A stretch of DNA of 64,000 nucleotides from Zanthoxylum bungeanum (taxonomy: Eukaryota; Streptophyta; Magnoliopsida; Sapindales; Rutaceae), in contig SKCR01023791.1 in the NCBI GenBank assembly GCA_019454045.1, forward strand, positions 248,001 to 312,000. Direction: 5' to 3'. Shown here one piece after another: positions 24,497 to 37,033 of the stretch. Both the position numbers and the translations under genes were made by a program. The notes under the pieces are model-generated. The model ran no database searches, was not told where the DNA came from, and saw nothing but the letters and a program-made list of their open reading frames with translations. Position 1 is the stretch's first letter. Every line of letters starts with the position of its first letter.

Positions 24497-26453
24497 TGTT
24501 AGTGTCCTAGACATGCCCAAGGATCCTAAACAAGATTTATGTGTGAATAAAATCAATGGAAGTTGCGGAAAAACTTACAATGATCGGATGAAGTTCAAGA
24601 CTTTTTCTTTGTTGTAGAAGCTCCAAGCTTTGTGAATGAGTTCCAAACTCTTGGGTGAGTTTCCCTATCACATTTCCTTGACTCCTTTAAGTGCTAGCTT
24701 GAACAAATTGGAAAGAAAAATTTCTCCTCAAATAAGAACAAGTTTCGGCCATTGGAGAGGAGAAGAGAGATGATGATTTCACTTTCCAAAAGTCAATGTA
24801 TTTTTGATACAAAGCTTGTCCAAGAAGCTTTAGATGTGTTTAAAATTGCATTAAATGCAACCAACAACTTCCATCACACATGTGACATGTTGATGTAAGT
24901 TAGTGGGTCACACCACTTTGAATTCAAAATTCAAGTTAGCTTACACTACACACTTTGGGCCCGGTTCGTTTAATCCGACTAAACAAATTTTCCGTCGAGA
25001 TGTAATTAAATCCAATTTAATTAAAAAATAATGCCCAGCAAAATTATTACGGAAGTCGCTTACGAATTAATTCCAAATTAATTCGTTCGCTTGAATTAAA
25101 ATCCAATTTTAATTCCGTATTGAAATCCAATTTCAATTAATATATCCGATATATTATTTTAGCCCAATTAAATAAATTAAATAGTAAAATCCAATTTAAC
25201 TATTAAATTTACTTTATCGATTAATTCCAAATTAATCGCGTTCTCTATTCTCCATGAATTAATCCCAGATTAATTCATGACGTAATTAATCCCAGATTAA
25301 TTCATGACGCAATTAATCCCAGATTAATTCTTTCTCTGATAATTAATCCCAGATTAATTCTTGCTGTAATTAATTCCAGATTAATTTTCTCTCATAATTA
25401 ATCCCAGATTAATTCTGTTCGAGTCAAATGTCATCGGTGAATCTTTGGGAAGTGACCCAGGAGATCCCTGGATATATTGGCAGTAAATACGATATCCGAA
25501 TACGTGCGTACCCGATACCGCGTTGTTACCAATTTACAAGACATGGTTAGCTTCTAGCAAAGCACCGTACCTACCCAATTCTCTAGAAATATTCTTTTAA
25601 GGAATACAAGATCTTTGACAGACGTAGAATACATAATATTACGTATTACGATCTAGTATCGGAAGTCACATGCTAGGCATGGGGCTGGAGTTGTGTATGC
25701 CCCGTACGAAGCATATATCGGATCACTAGCAACTAGTCTCTTTATTAACGGAAAGTCATGACCTAGTCATACTTCTCCGATGGCTATAGTACTTGAGAGT
25801 ACCAGTTCTGTATCCCTGCGTGATCATCATCTCCATGTGACTGAAGTGATACTTCCATCTTGACATCATACCCAATGCACTACGATTCTCAGTAAACCCA
25901 GAAGAGGTGTACACATAACCTGTTAAAGCTCCGGACGACCAAAATCGAAGTATACTAATTGTCGCAAGTATTAGCGATGCAAGTCTCAGGTTAAGACCAC
26001 ATACACCTAACTTGATTCGGATTCCCATAGACACATAGTCATACTACCAATGGGACTCCGATGGGTCTATCCAGAGTGAAGCTGTTCCCGGTCCAACGGC
26101 TAACAGAACCTCCTATCACACTTGCATAAGTATCAAATACTTAAATATATAAGAACTATGTCGTTAAGCTTCCATAACGCGCACAAGTGTAATACTAGTC
26201 TATTCCTCATTATCGATGTCCAGTCTCGATAATACTACGACTAGGGATATTTAATGATTAAACCTTTCGTGGATTAATATTGTCTCATATCTTATTAATA
26301 TGATACTAATCATATTGACTTTTATCATTTATATATGCAAGTAATCCAATTACAAAATGATAAAAGAGCATTTTCCTTTGTCACGTAGTTAATTTGTATA
26401 AAAACACCATGTCTTTTACAAATAGTGATGATGTGGGTCATAATTGTCCAACA
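24497..26453 (-). repeat. 5' LTR of element C, complete
   Basis: Inner edge TGTTAGTGTCC at 24497 beside the primer site; outer edge GTCCAACA at 26453; 1,957 bases. The outer edge abuts the RT of element B, so C (or its ancestor) inserted into B; the matching TSD on the other side is not in the window. It contains an unusually long run of AATTAATCCCAGATTAATT units at 25257-25414. Confidence 0.88.
25257..25414. repeat. Six-copy AATTAATCCCAGATTAATT array
   Basis: Six copies, one with TTCCA in place of TCCCA, separated by 6-11 base spacers that start with tcatgacg, tcatgacgc, ctttctctgat and similar. Each copy is an 8-base inverted repeat (AATTAATC/GATTAATT) around CCA. Other CopA LTRs carry only one to three copies at the same place. 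Confidence 0.85.
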
Positions 26454-27536
26454 GGTCTTTCATGGAGAATTTTAATGAAAGCCAAGCTTTCACCGATTGT
26501 AGCATAGGAATGTCATTTCCAATAAGCAATACATCATCAACGTATAGAACAATGAATGTCAGTGCGCTCCGACTAACCTTCTTATATACACAAGAATCAT
26601 CTTCATTTTGAATAAAACCATATTCTTTTATGATCTCATCAAAACGATTGTTCCAAGAATGCAACGCTTGCTTCAATCCATAAATGGATCGGTTTAACTT
26701 GCAAACCTTGTTTGCATGTCTTGGTACGACAAAACCATTAGGTTGTTGCATATAAACATCCTCTAAAAGGTTTCCATTAAGGAAAGCGATTTCGACATCC
26801 ATTTGTCATATTTCATTATCGAAATATGCAGCAATAGCAAGCATTATCTGAATGGATTTAATCATGGCAACAGGTGAAAAGGTTTCATCGTAATAAACAC
26901 CATGTTGTTTACGATACCCTTTAGCTACAAGCCTAGCTTTGTACGTTTGTATGTTGCCTTCTATGTTTGTCTTCTTTTTGTAAGATCCATTTACAACTAA
27001 TAGGCTTAATGCCTTCTGGTACATCAACCAGTGTCCAAACTTGGTGGGTATACTTGGAATCCATTTCGGACTTCATGGCTTCTTGCCATAAAGCGGAGTC
27101 GATACCTTGTATCGCTTCCTCATACGTAGCTGGTTCATCTTCCTCAATAAGATTAATGTCTACATGAGGTGAGATCGGAAACCCATACCTCTCAGGTTAT
27201 TTTCTGAGTCTCTCCGACTTACGTGGTTCTTTTGTATCAGAAGATTGTGGAACAGTCTCATCCCTGATGGACTGTTTGTGTTTCGAGAGGGGGTCGGTGC
27301 CAAGAACAGTATCACTCCGATTTTCATCGAGTTCTACTTTCTTCCCACTTACCTCTGCATTCATGAATTCCTTTTCTAGGAAAACTGCATGAAGAGCAAC
27401 AAATATTTTGTTCTCTTGTGAGTTGTAGAAGTAATATCCTTTCGTTTCCTTAGGATAACCTACAAATAGGCACTTATCCGATTTGGGTTCTAGTTTGGTA
27501 CTATCTAAACGTTTAACATATGCCCAGCATCCCCAA
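26454..27536 (-). pseudogene. Element B RT and integrase C-terminal part
   Basis: The RT frame at 26416-26802 reads MDVEIAFLNGN, YGLKQALHSWN and an intact catalytic YVDDVLLIGND (about 26525-26560), ending in LTR sequence after 'KFSMKDLL'. Upstream in another frame are YKARLVAKGY and 'YDETFSPVAMIKS' (26806-27027). The integrase C-terminal frame is 27197-27574 (KPEPKSDKC-like 'KLEPKSDKCLFVGYPKETKGYYFY'-type region). Frame changes at about 26805 and 27190 break the polyprotein. Unlike A1-A3, the catalytic aspartates are retained. Confidence 0.85.
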
Positions 27537-27845
27537 TGTTGGAGTTTGCTAAGGTCCCAAGGATCAATAAACAAGCATGAAACAAGTGCGAATATAACGA
27601 GGGAGTTGTGGAATACTCACATCGATCGGTTGAGCGACGCTTTGATGAACAAAACTTCATTTTCTACCCATAGCAGCTCACGACAGTGGCAGTGAGTTTG
27701 GTCACTGTTTTCGACCTTTGATGTCATCTTCCAAGCTCCAAGCTTCGTCAAACGATTCCCGGCTCATGGGTGGACTTCCCTATCACCTTCGCATGACTTC
27801 ATAGTGTGCTAGCACTCCCAATTTTGCCACAAAATCGCAACTTTT
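27537..27845 (-). repeat. 3' LTR of A2, inner end only
   Basis: TGTTGGAGTTTGC start at 27537, identical in order to 33877 onward, breaking off at about 27845 after 'ccacaaaatcgcaac'. Its left edge is a clean terminus beside the TSD. Confidence 0.88.
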
Positions 27846-28141
27846 TGCGCCCCCAGAAGTCTTCGGCCAAGCCTTGGCCTTCTTGGATGTCGAAGTAAGA
27901 TGCGCCTCGCAATTCTTACCTTTCAGAAGCTCTGGCTCTGCCTCTTTCAGCATAGCCATTAACTCTCCAAGAGTTTTCTCTTGGTTCATCATATTATAGT
28001 TCATGATGAACTCGCTCCAGCAGTCGGGAAGAGACTGTAAGATCAAATTTATGGAAGTCTCGGCCTCGAAGGTAATGCACAGCTGACCCAACTTTTCGAT
28101 GTCAGCAATCATATGTGACACGTAGTGTTCGATAGATGTAC
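27846..28141 (-). pseudogene. B-type gag fragment fused to A2's 3' LTR
   Basis: Almost identical to 37235-37530 of element B gag and clearly different from A2's own decayed gag at 30890-31545. It reads 'EKTLGELMAMLKEAEPELLKG' on the minus strand and stays open into the LTR (frame 27783-28121). It sits exactly where the LTR U3 part should be and abuts A2's 3' internal end at 28141/28142. Confidence 0.8.
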
Positions 28142-30889
28142 CCTATGTACGGTTGGCTCAAATTGCTGAGGAAAGGTTTTCGTCAGTGGTTTTTCATGAT
28201 TATCATCTGATGAGATTTATTTGATCATCACATCGCCACGATGTATGATCCGAACGAATCAGATGAATAACGAAGTATGTATGTGGATCGTTGATGAGAC
28301 CATTAATTCTTTAGCCTGTGCTGACGCCTAGCTCAGCAGCTAACAAAATTATATCTAATCTAATTAGATTTATTATTGACCCAGAAGGCTTCTATTGCCG
28401 CCTCAGCTGTAGCAATAACCGGCATTTATTGTTTATTCGGTAACAGTATCTTGCTAGGAAGATTTCCAGCTCACTGTTCCATTATTCAAACTGTATAGTA
28501 CCGTTTTGTGACTTGTAGTCATTTTATCGGTTTAGGAAACTTGCAGTAGTGATCTCAGTCACTTCAAGTTCTCATTCTCCATAGTTTAAGAAAGCATCCT
28601 TAGTTACTCTAAGATACTAACAGATGTTCTTAACGTCAATCCAATGACTATCACTTGGATTGGTCTGTTTGTGAATCCATATGCTCAAAGTGTATGAGAC
28701 ACCAGGTCGCGTACATTTTTCAATGTACGATTTCTCGGAGAGTATTTATGAAAGCCAAGCTTTCACCGATTTTATTATGGGAATATCATTTCCAAGAAAT
28801 GACATATTATCATTATTGTATAAGACAACCATTGTCAGTGCGCTCCCACTAACCTTCTTATATACACAAGAATCATTTCGTTTTGAATTAAATCATACTC
28901 CATTATGATTACATCAAAAAGATAATTCCAAGAACCTGATGCTTGCTTCAATCCAAACATGGATCGAATAACCTGCAAACCTTGTTTGCTATTTATGGTA
29001 CGACAAAACCGACAGGATATTGTAAACATCCTCTGAAAGGTTTCCTTTTCAGGAAAGCGATTTTCCCGTTAAGCTGTCATATTTCATAAATGAAACACGC
29101 AGCTTTAGCAAGCATTATCCAAATGGATTTACCGTGGCAACAGGTAAAAAGTTTAATCGTAATCAACATAATGTTGATAACGATACATTTCCGTTACAAA
29201 CCTAGCTTAGTACGTTGGTATGTTGCCTTCCATGCATGTCTTCCTTGAAGACTTATAGTACCATTAGGCACAATGCCTTGCGGTACATCAACTAGTATCT
29301 AAACATAGTTGGTATACATGGAATCCATTTCGTACTTATGGCACTTTGCCATAATAGGGAGTCGATACCTTGTATCACTTCCTCGTACGTAGTCAGTTAG
29401 TATACCTCAAAAGATTGACATCTTTATGAGGTGAGATCAGAAACCCATACCCCAGGTTGTTTTCTGACTCTCTCTGTCATACGTGGTTCTTGTGTATTTG
29501 AAGATTAATGTTATAGTTTCATCCTTGATGAACTATTTATGTTCCATTAAGATTCGGTGCCTGGAATAGAATTACTCTAATTTTCATCGAGTTTTACTAT
29601 CCTCCAATTTTCCACTGTATATCGGTATTCCTCTTAGGAAAACCGCATGGCGAGCAGCAATCTAATTGTTCTCTCTTGTGAGATGTATAAGTACTATACT
29701 TAGGTATCCCTAGGATAACCTACAATTGGCACTTATCCAATTTGGGTTCTAGTTTGGTATCATCCAAACTTATGCCCAGCATGCCCAAATATTCAGGAAT
29801 GAGAAACCCGGTTTCTTTCACGTTCATATCTAATATGATATATGTCAAACAGATTTTATGGAACCTTATTCTAAATAAGTTTTGCACTGTTTATACTTAT
29901 CCGTTGATGGAAATGGTAGCTTAGAGCGACTCATGATTCACCTTATCATGTCCAACAAAATTCGGTTACTCAGTTCGGACACACCGTCAAATTGACATGT
30001 TCATGGAGGAGTCCTCATTGAAAGAATACAATACTCTTTCAAGTATATGAGAAACTTATTGCTTAAGTATTTTCATTACGGTCTTACCGTGACAGTTTAA
30101 TACTATAGCCGATCTGTTCGTCTATTTCGTGTCGAAACTTAAAAGTTTCCGATTTGTGTTTCAAAAGAAACACATAACCATAACATGATGCCACATCCGT
30201 AAAGGTCACGAAATATTCATTTCCACCTCTAGCCTAGCTAGACATGGGCCCACTTGCTTCACTATGAACTAGGGCTAACAGATCGGTGGCATTTACACAT
30301 TTACCAAGTAAAGGTGTTATAGGCAATTTGCCCAATAAACTAGATTCGTAGACTTTATTTGAATAGAATCAAATTTGTCCTAGTATCTACTCTTCAAAAG
30401 CGTGGATATACGATTCTTGTTTGATTGTGTCCCAGACAACAATGCCATAATATGTTTCTTCTGATCAAATCAGTTTGAGCTATTTGTTTGTCATATTATA
30501 AGTTTGAGATTTTATTTATATTCAAAATATAAATACTGTTATTCACATCTAATGTGTATATCTCAATATCATCTTTATATAATAAAAAACTTTAGTGTTC
30601 TAGAATATAAAGGTTCACCCGCAGCGGGTTAAACACTGATATAGAGATAATGGTTCTAGTCAAATTAGTTACATTATAACAGTTTCTAAATTTAGGTACA
30701 CACCCGAAGGTAGTTCCTAAACATAGGTATCTACGGTTAAAACAGCGACTTTCGTCCCGTTTCCAATTCGCAGATAAATCTCTATTGAAGTCAATATCCT
30801 GTTCATAACAGATTCTGAACATCAATACATATATATGTACCATACTAAGTATTTAAAATCCAATTTTAATACTAGTGGTGAACATAATA
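28142..30889 (-). pseudogene. A2 pol remnant
   Basis: Collinear with A1 9400-12115 and A3 54890-57600. RT scraps include 'SMFGLKQASGSWN' (about 28940). The catalytic box codons (about 28815-28835) read Y-N-N-D, with the 4-base deletion in the EDVYIQQ region at about 29020. Integrase (~29450-30470) and protease (~30480-30889) are shredded by frameshifts. Confidence 0.75.
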
Positions 30890-31545
30890 TGACAAACATA
30901 TTTGAAGTCAGAGCCTTGCTCGTTCTTTAATTCCTTCGTGTCTGCTTTGTCCAAACGGCAGTCACACTTCCGCGATCCCGTTTGCCACATTTAAGCAGAC
31001 ATTTTGGGATATGTCCTTTATCTTCCCAGAAGATTATAATGATTTTGCCTTTGCCCTTTTCACACTCCAGAAGCCTTCGGCCTAGCCTTGGGTTTCTAGA
31101 ATATCGAAGTAAGGTGCGTCTTGCGCTACTTGCCTTATTGCAAATTTTGACTTTATCTCCTTGAGAATAGTCATTAACTCTCCAAGAGTTTACTATTGCA
31201 ATTTAGTACTTCTTAGATCTATAGATAGATCTTTGAAGATCCTTCAATTTCCTTATCATACTTTAAGGATCTAATCCTTATTTCTGATTGAGAAATTAAG
31301 GAGTCTACTGCGACAAGCTTAATGGATTAAGCACTAAAAGCTATCATCACATAAATCTTCCAAAGATTATGCTCTACTTTTTGCTTAACTCAAGGCTTAG
31401 GCCTAATATGTTATTTTATCAAATAAATTAACCTATTAGTTTCTAGGACCATCCTGAAACTAATTCCCAATTTTGAAAATTAAACCATTTAAATATATTT
31501 TCCCTAGGATTATGTTTTAAATGTTAATCTTTCAATTATTTCTTG
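30890..31545 (-). pseudogene. A2 gag remnant
   Basis: Matches A1 and A3 gag in order: zinc-knuckle area at about 30960-31010 and the 'ctccaagagtt' (ELMAM-type) segment at about 31180. The N-terminal part ends near 31545 by alignment with the gag start of C. No open frame survives. Confidence 0.6.
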
Positions 31546-33876
31546 ATTTTAATAGTCCAACTATTTAATCAACGATTTAGGTACTATTTATTATAATGAT
31601 TACAATAGTCCAACTATTTAATCAACTATAATTTAATAGATTAAAATCAATTATATTGATTACTATAATCCAATTATAAAATCAACTATAAATGAATAGT
31701 TTGAATACAATCCAACTGTTAATTAAAACAACGATTTAAATATTAGTCCAACTAACATTTAATTTATATGACTAATGATATTTGTTTTGAGCGCGTATGG
31801 CAAGTAATTAAACGAATATTGCAAATTCAATTCTTGCCTCCCACTATTTTTCGGCGAGCCTCTAACCCTCTGTCGAGTACTCGGGAAACCGTGTTTCCTA
31901 GTGGGCTAGGATCCCGTTAAATATCACACAATCTTGACTTTGGCCAACAAATTGTATGATAATTAACTAGGTAGATCTCTAAGATCGATTGGATCTGATC
32001 CAATTCCTAGATCCAGTAGGGGGACATCCAAGTCCGAAACATATATCTTATATATGCCAATACATCCAATGTATTACCTAACCTTTTTCCTCTGAATCAA
32101 CTAAGCCTTGGCTTTGGCACAACAAACTTATTGATCCCAGTTAAGCGTGACCCATTGACCATGGAAAGCTTCGTAATCAATGTCGATGGACAAGAAGTGG
32201 TCTTGACTTTGTCCAAAAAACCACAACTTGGACAAGACACTGATATGGAACAAAGCCTTCATGATTCAAACACATCCTCGATGGACAAAGGCCTTGACTT
32301 TGGCCAACAAGCCAATGCCAGTCTCGGATCTTGAGTGAGAATCACTCCATGGAAGGAAAAACGCTTAATATTTGTGAGGGTTTTTCGCGTGCAAATTGGC
32401 AACCAATTTATTATTTTTTTTAAGGTCTCATCATCATACACCCTTAAACATGCATTATAAACACAAAATAAAACGCATATGAATAAAATAATAATGATAT
32501 GCGGATGGATACTTTAGACATTGATCCTAGATCAAATCTCTCCATTTCTCTCTCCCGCTAGCACTAGTATTACTTCTACCCGTTACACTACACTTCTAAA
32601 GAAACCTCATTTACATTGGGGGGAATAGGTGAGAAGAGAATACAAAGAATAAGGAGGTAATAAGGCTGGACACGCAGGTCCAATTAATAAATCAAATTTA
32701 TTACAATAATTTCTAAAATTGTCCCACCCATCTAATATCCATCCGATATACATTATTCATGCATCGCAACCATGTATTCACACAAGCATGTTATCAATCA
32801 ATCTAATCAAATTAATTAATCTGATAATTAGTGACCATCCAATGTTCAAACAGCGATTTGATTTTGCTTCAGTCAAACTCGTTTTGCGAATAAGTACTCA
32901 AAGTACGAATTCTCGAATTAAATTAAACTACAAAATTAAATCCAATTCAATTTGTTTTAATACTAATTCGCTATTTAACTCATAATTAAATACTACACTT
33001 TATTTACGAACCTTTACGATTTAAATTCCAAATTTAATCGTTATGGGTCTCAAAGCCCGATTAACGTCCAACGTCAATTTAATTAAAGTCCAATGGGCTT
33101 TTAATTAATTTCTTAAGGCGTGGACTTTTGGTCAACTCGGGTCGAACCCAATAACCAAAGTCCAATCCTGGAGTTACCCCATAAGCCCAGAAATCAATTT
33201 AGGCCCATTAGGCCCAATTAAACTTTAAAGGTCCATTAGTCGCATTTGGGCTTTATGGAAGCGGTTTTGGGCCCAATTGGATCCAACCAATTTTGCCTAA
33301 ACCCAACTTAGTACAACCAAGCCCAATAAGCCCAATTACAACACAACAAGCACAAATCCAATTTAAGGCCCAAATAATTAAATTCCAAAAATCCAATTTT
33401 CCCAATTTAATTACACTAAAGTGTATAACACAATTAATCACCCAAATCAATATTTCCAAAACATTAATTTATACAATTAATCATGCTAAATTACAAAAAA
33501 ACATGTCCAACACATTTTATCAAAAAATCAAACCCAAATCAAGCTCAAAGTCTCGGCCAAAGTAGGGTTTTTCAAATCAATTCCGAATTCAATCCAATTA
33601 AATCCTAAATCAATATTCCCAACATGATTCCAACTCATCCAATGATTAAAATCAAAAAATCCAAGACATCAAAAAAGGGCATCACATTTGGCCAACACCA
33701 AAATTTGGGGAAAAAATGATCCAATCACAATTTCTTCAAATTGATCCAATCAATCATCCACAAAACATCAATTAAGCATATTAAATAATCCAATTTCATT
33801 ATTCATACTCAAAATCAATTTTACCCAAATTTTAACCCTAAATCAATTTCATGATTTTCCTTGCTCATGATACCAA
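31546..33876 (-). other. A2 leader (2.3 kb) and primer site
   Basis: Phased motif starts on the plus strand at 31933, 32107, 32202 and 32293. The primer site is at 33864-33876 (minus TTGGTATCATGAGC, one extra T relative to the usual initiator tRNA-Met site). No gene recognised. The 33000-33400 stretch is dense in 'gcccaa' strings also found in the other leaders. Confidence 0.65.
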
Positions 33877-35920
33877 TGTTGGAGTTTGCTAAGGTCCCAA
33901 GGATCAATAAACAAGCATGAAACAAGTGCGAATACAACGAGGGAGTTGCGGAATACTCACATCGATCGGTTGAGCGACGCTTTGACGAACAAAACTTCAT
34001 TTTCTGCCTATAGCAGCTCACGGCAGTGGCAGTGAGTTTGCTCACTGTTTTCGGCCTTTGATGTCATCTTCCAAGCTCCAAGCTTCGTCAAACGATTCCC
34101 GGCTCATGGGTGGACTTCCCTATCACCTTCGCATGACTTCGTAGTGTGCTAGCACTCCCGATTTTGCCACAAAATCGTGACTTTTTACTTCCCAATTTTC
34201 TCTTTGTCTCTCGGTGACTGCAGAAAACCAGAGGAGAAAATAGCCTCCAAGGCCGAGAATGAGAGGGAGAAGAAATGAAGAGAGAGAGATGGTTTTGTGT
34301 AATGGAATTAAGTGTATCAAATATACAAATTTCAAAGTCAAATACCTTTAATAAAATAATATTAAATGTCTTTCAAGCCATCAAATGCTTTCCATCAACT
34401 CCCATCAAGTCACATATTTCAATCAAGTTGTCAAGTCACATCACTCAAAGTGACAAGTGATTTGACGCTTGATGCGACTAATGATTTGACGCTTGATTTG
34501 ACTTGCGTGCCGCACTCGAATTCGAAAAGTGAATGCACTCGCAAACAGTCTCGGGCTCGGGTTCGCAAATTTACAAATTAATGAATTTTCCGTTGCGACG
34601 TAATTAAATGATTATGCCTAGCGAAATCACTATTCATGTCGCTAACGAATTAATTCTAAATTAATTCGTTCGCCCGAATTAAAATCTAATTTTAATTCCG
34701 TGTCGAAATCCAATTTCATTTAATATATCAAATATATTAATTTACTGATTAATTCCAAATTAATCGTTATCTCTCTTTAAATGATATTTTATCCCAGATA
34801 AAATATCTCCGCAATTAATCCAATATTAATTTTCTCTCTCATCTAATTAATCCCAGATTAATTAAAAGTGCGAGTCATACGTCATCGGTGAATCTTTGGG
34901 AAGCGACCCATGAGATCCCCGGATATGTTGTCAGTAAATTCGGTCGTCGGACTATCTGAACACGTAAGTACCTCGTACTACGTTTATACCGATTTACAAG
35001 ACAAGGTTGGCTTCTAGCAAAGCGCCATGCCTACCCAATTCTCCAGAGATATCCTTATAGGAATAAATGATCTATATCAGGCGTAGTATACATAGTATTG
35101 CGTATTTCGATCCAGTATCGGATGATCACATGCAAGGCCTGAGGCTGGTACAGTGTCTGCCCCGTACGAAGCATATATCGGATTACGAGCAACTAGTCTC
35201 TTTAATATCGGATAATCATGACCAAGTCATATTATCCCGACGGTTGCAACCTTTTTAGAGAACCAGTTCTGTATCCCTACGCGATCATCAACTCTATATG
35301 ACTGGAGTGACACTTCCGTCTTGACATCACACCCAACACACTACGATTCTCAATATACCCAACATAGGCGTACACAGAACCTGTTAAAGCCCTGGACGAC
35401 CGCAACCAAAGTATATTGATTGTCGCAAGTATTAGCGGTGCAAGTCTCAGGTTAAGACCAAATACACCTACCCTGATTTCGGACTTCCATAGACACATAG
35501 TCATACTATCAATGGAATTCCGAGGGGGTCTATCCAGAGCGAAGCTGTTTCCCGTACCATCGGTAAAACACAACCTCCTATTGCACTTGCATGAGTATCC
35601 TATACCCAAATATATGAGAACTATATCGTTGTGCCCTCACAACGCGCACAAGTGTAATATTAGTCTTTTACGTATTTATCGCTGTCCAATCTCGATCATA
35701 CTCTGACTATGGATATTTAATGATTTATCCTTCGTGAACTGATACTGTCTCATATCATTCTCAATCCAGGTGCAAATCATAGGGACCTCCTATCATTTAT
35801 ATATCTAGGTGATCTAATCATAAATGATAAGAGTGCAATATCCTTTGTCACATAGTTAATTTGTACAACAACACTATGATCTGTACAAATAGTGACGCTA
35901 TGGGTCATAATTATCCAACA
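33877..35920 (-). repeat. 5' LTR of A2, complete
   Basis: 2,044 bases, inner edge TGTTGGAGTTTGC, outer edge TTATCCAACA: a 7-base terminal inverted repeat TGTTGGA/TCCAACA. Serves as the reference full-length CopA LTR in this window. Confidence 0.93.
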
Positions 35921-37033
35921 CCCAATTCTTCAGGAATAAGAAACCCGGTTTCTTTTTCTGTCCATATCTCATATGGAGTCTGTTCAACAGACTTTAACGG
36001 AACCTTATTCAAAATAAATATTGCACTATTTAATACGTATCCCCAGAAGGAAATCGGTAGCTCTGTGTGACTTATCATTTACCTTACCATGTCCAACAAA
36101 GTTCAATTTCTCCGTTCGGACACACCGTTCAATTGAGGTCTTCCGGAAGGAGTCCACTGTGAAAGAATACCATATTCTTTCAAGTAATCTTGAAACTCAT
36201 TGCTTAAGTATTCTCCACCACGGTCCGACCGCAATGTTTTTAATACTTCTGCCAGACTGTTTTTCTACTTCGTGTCGAAACTCTTTGAATTTCTCAAAAG
36301 TTTGCGACTTGTGTTTCATAAGATACACATAACCATAACGTGATGCATCATCCGTAAAGGTTACGAAGTATTCATATCCACCTCTAGCCTTGCTAGACAT
36401 GGGCCCGCATACGTCACTATGAACGAGGGCTAACAGCTCGGTGGGACGTACATATTTACCACTAAAAGGTGTTTTAGGCATTTTGCCTAACAACCAAGAT
36501 TCGCAGGCATCATAGGAATTAGGATCAAATCCGTCCAAGTATCCATTCTTCGAAAGTGTGGATATATGAGTTTTGTTAATGTCTCCCAGACGACAATGCC
36601 ACAAATAAGTCTCATATGTTTTACTCAATTTGAGCTTTTTGTTTGTCATGTTATATGTTTTAGATTTATTTATATTCAAAATATAAATACCATTATTCAT
36701 ATCTGCTGTACATATCAAAATATCATCTTTATAAACAAAACACTCAGTGTTCCTGAATACAAAGGTATACCCGCATCGGGTTAAACTAGATACAGAGATA
36801 ATATTCCTAGTCAAACTAGGTATAAAATAACAGTCGCCTAATGTAAGTACATTCCCTGAGGGCATATTCAAAACATAGGTGCCAACGGCCAAAACAGCGA
36901 CTCTCGTCCCATTTCCGACTCGCATGTCGAACTCCCCTGAAGCCAGTCTCCTGCTAATCTACAGATCGTGCACATCAGTACATATGTGAGTACCACATCC
37001 GGTATCAAAAATCCAATTTTTAAAACTAGTAGT
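35921..37033 (-). pseudogene. Element B protease, GAG-pre-integrase and integrase core
   Basis: A 242-codon frame (36197-36925) carries the protease tail (VAVLAVGTYVL, 'LGDCYFIPSLTRNIISVSSL'), the GAG-pre-integrase motif YLWHCRLGDIN and CESWLLGKMP (usual CESCLLGKM: a zinc-ligand cysteine is replaced by W), then integrase 'LVHSDVCGPMSSKARGGYE' with the first catalytic aspartate. At about 36236-36241 a one-base gain in an A run throws the frame just before the second catalytic aspartate motif (RSDRGGEY), which is intact in the other frame. It continues across the A2 insertion at 35921. Confidence 0.88.

Larger units (their letters stand above)
27537..35920 (-). mobile_element. Copia element A2, nested in B, TSD CCCAA
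   Basis: Flanked by CCCAA at 27532-27536 and 35921-35925. Joining the flanks restores continuous integrase sequence of B. Order on the minus strand: 5' LTR 33877-35920, primer site, leader, gag and pol remnants, a misplaced gag fragment, and the last ~310 bases of the 3' LTR (27537-27845). The U3 side of the 3' LTR and the polypurine tract are replaced by that gag fragment. Between the two LTR copies I count about 8 differences in the first ~190 shared bases, mostly C-to-T or G-to-A in the 3' copy. Confidence 0.9.

Noticed and set aside
25257..25414. CRISPR-like look of regularly spaced 19-base repeats
   Set aside because: Spacers are only 6-11 bases, the repeat is inside a plant LTR, and no cas genes exist.
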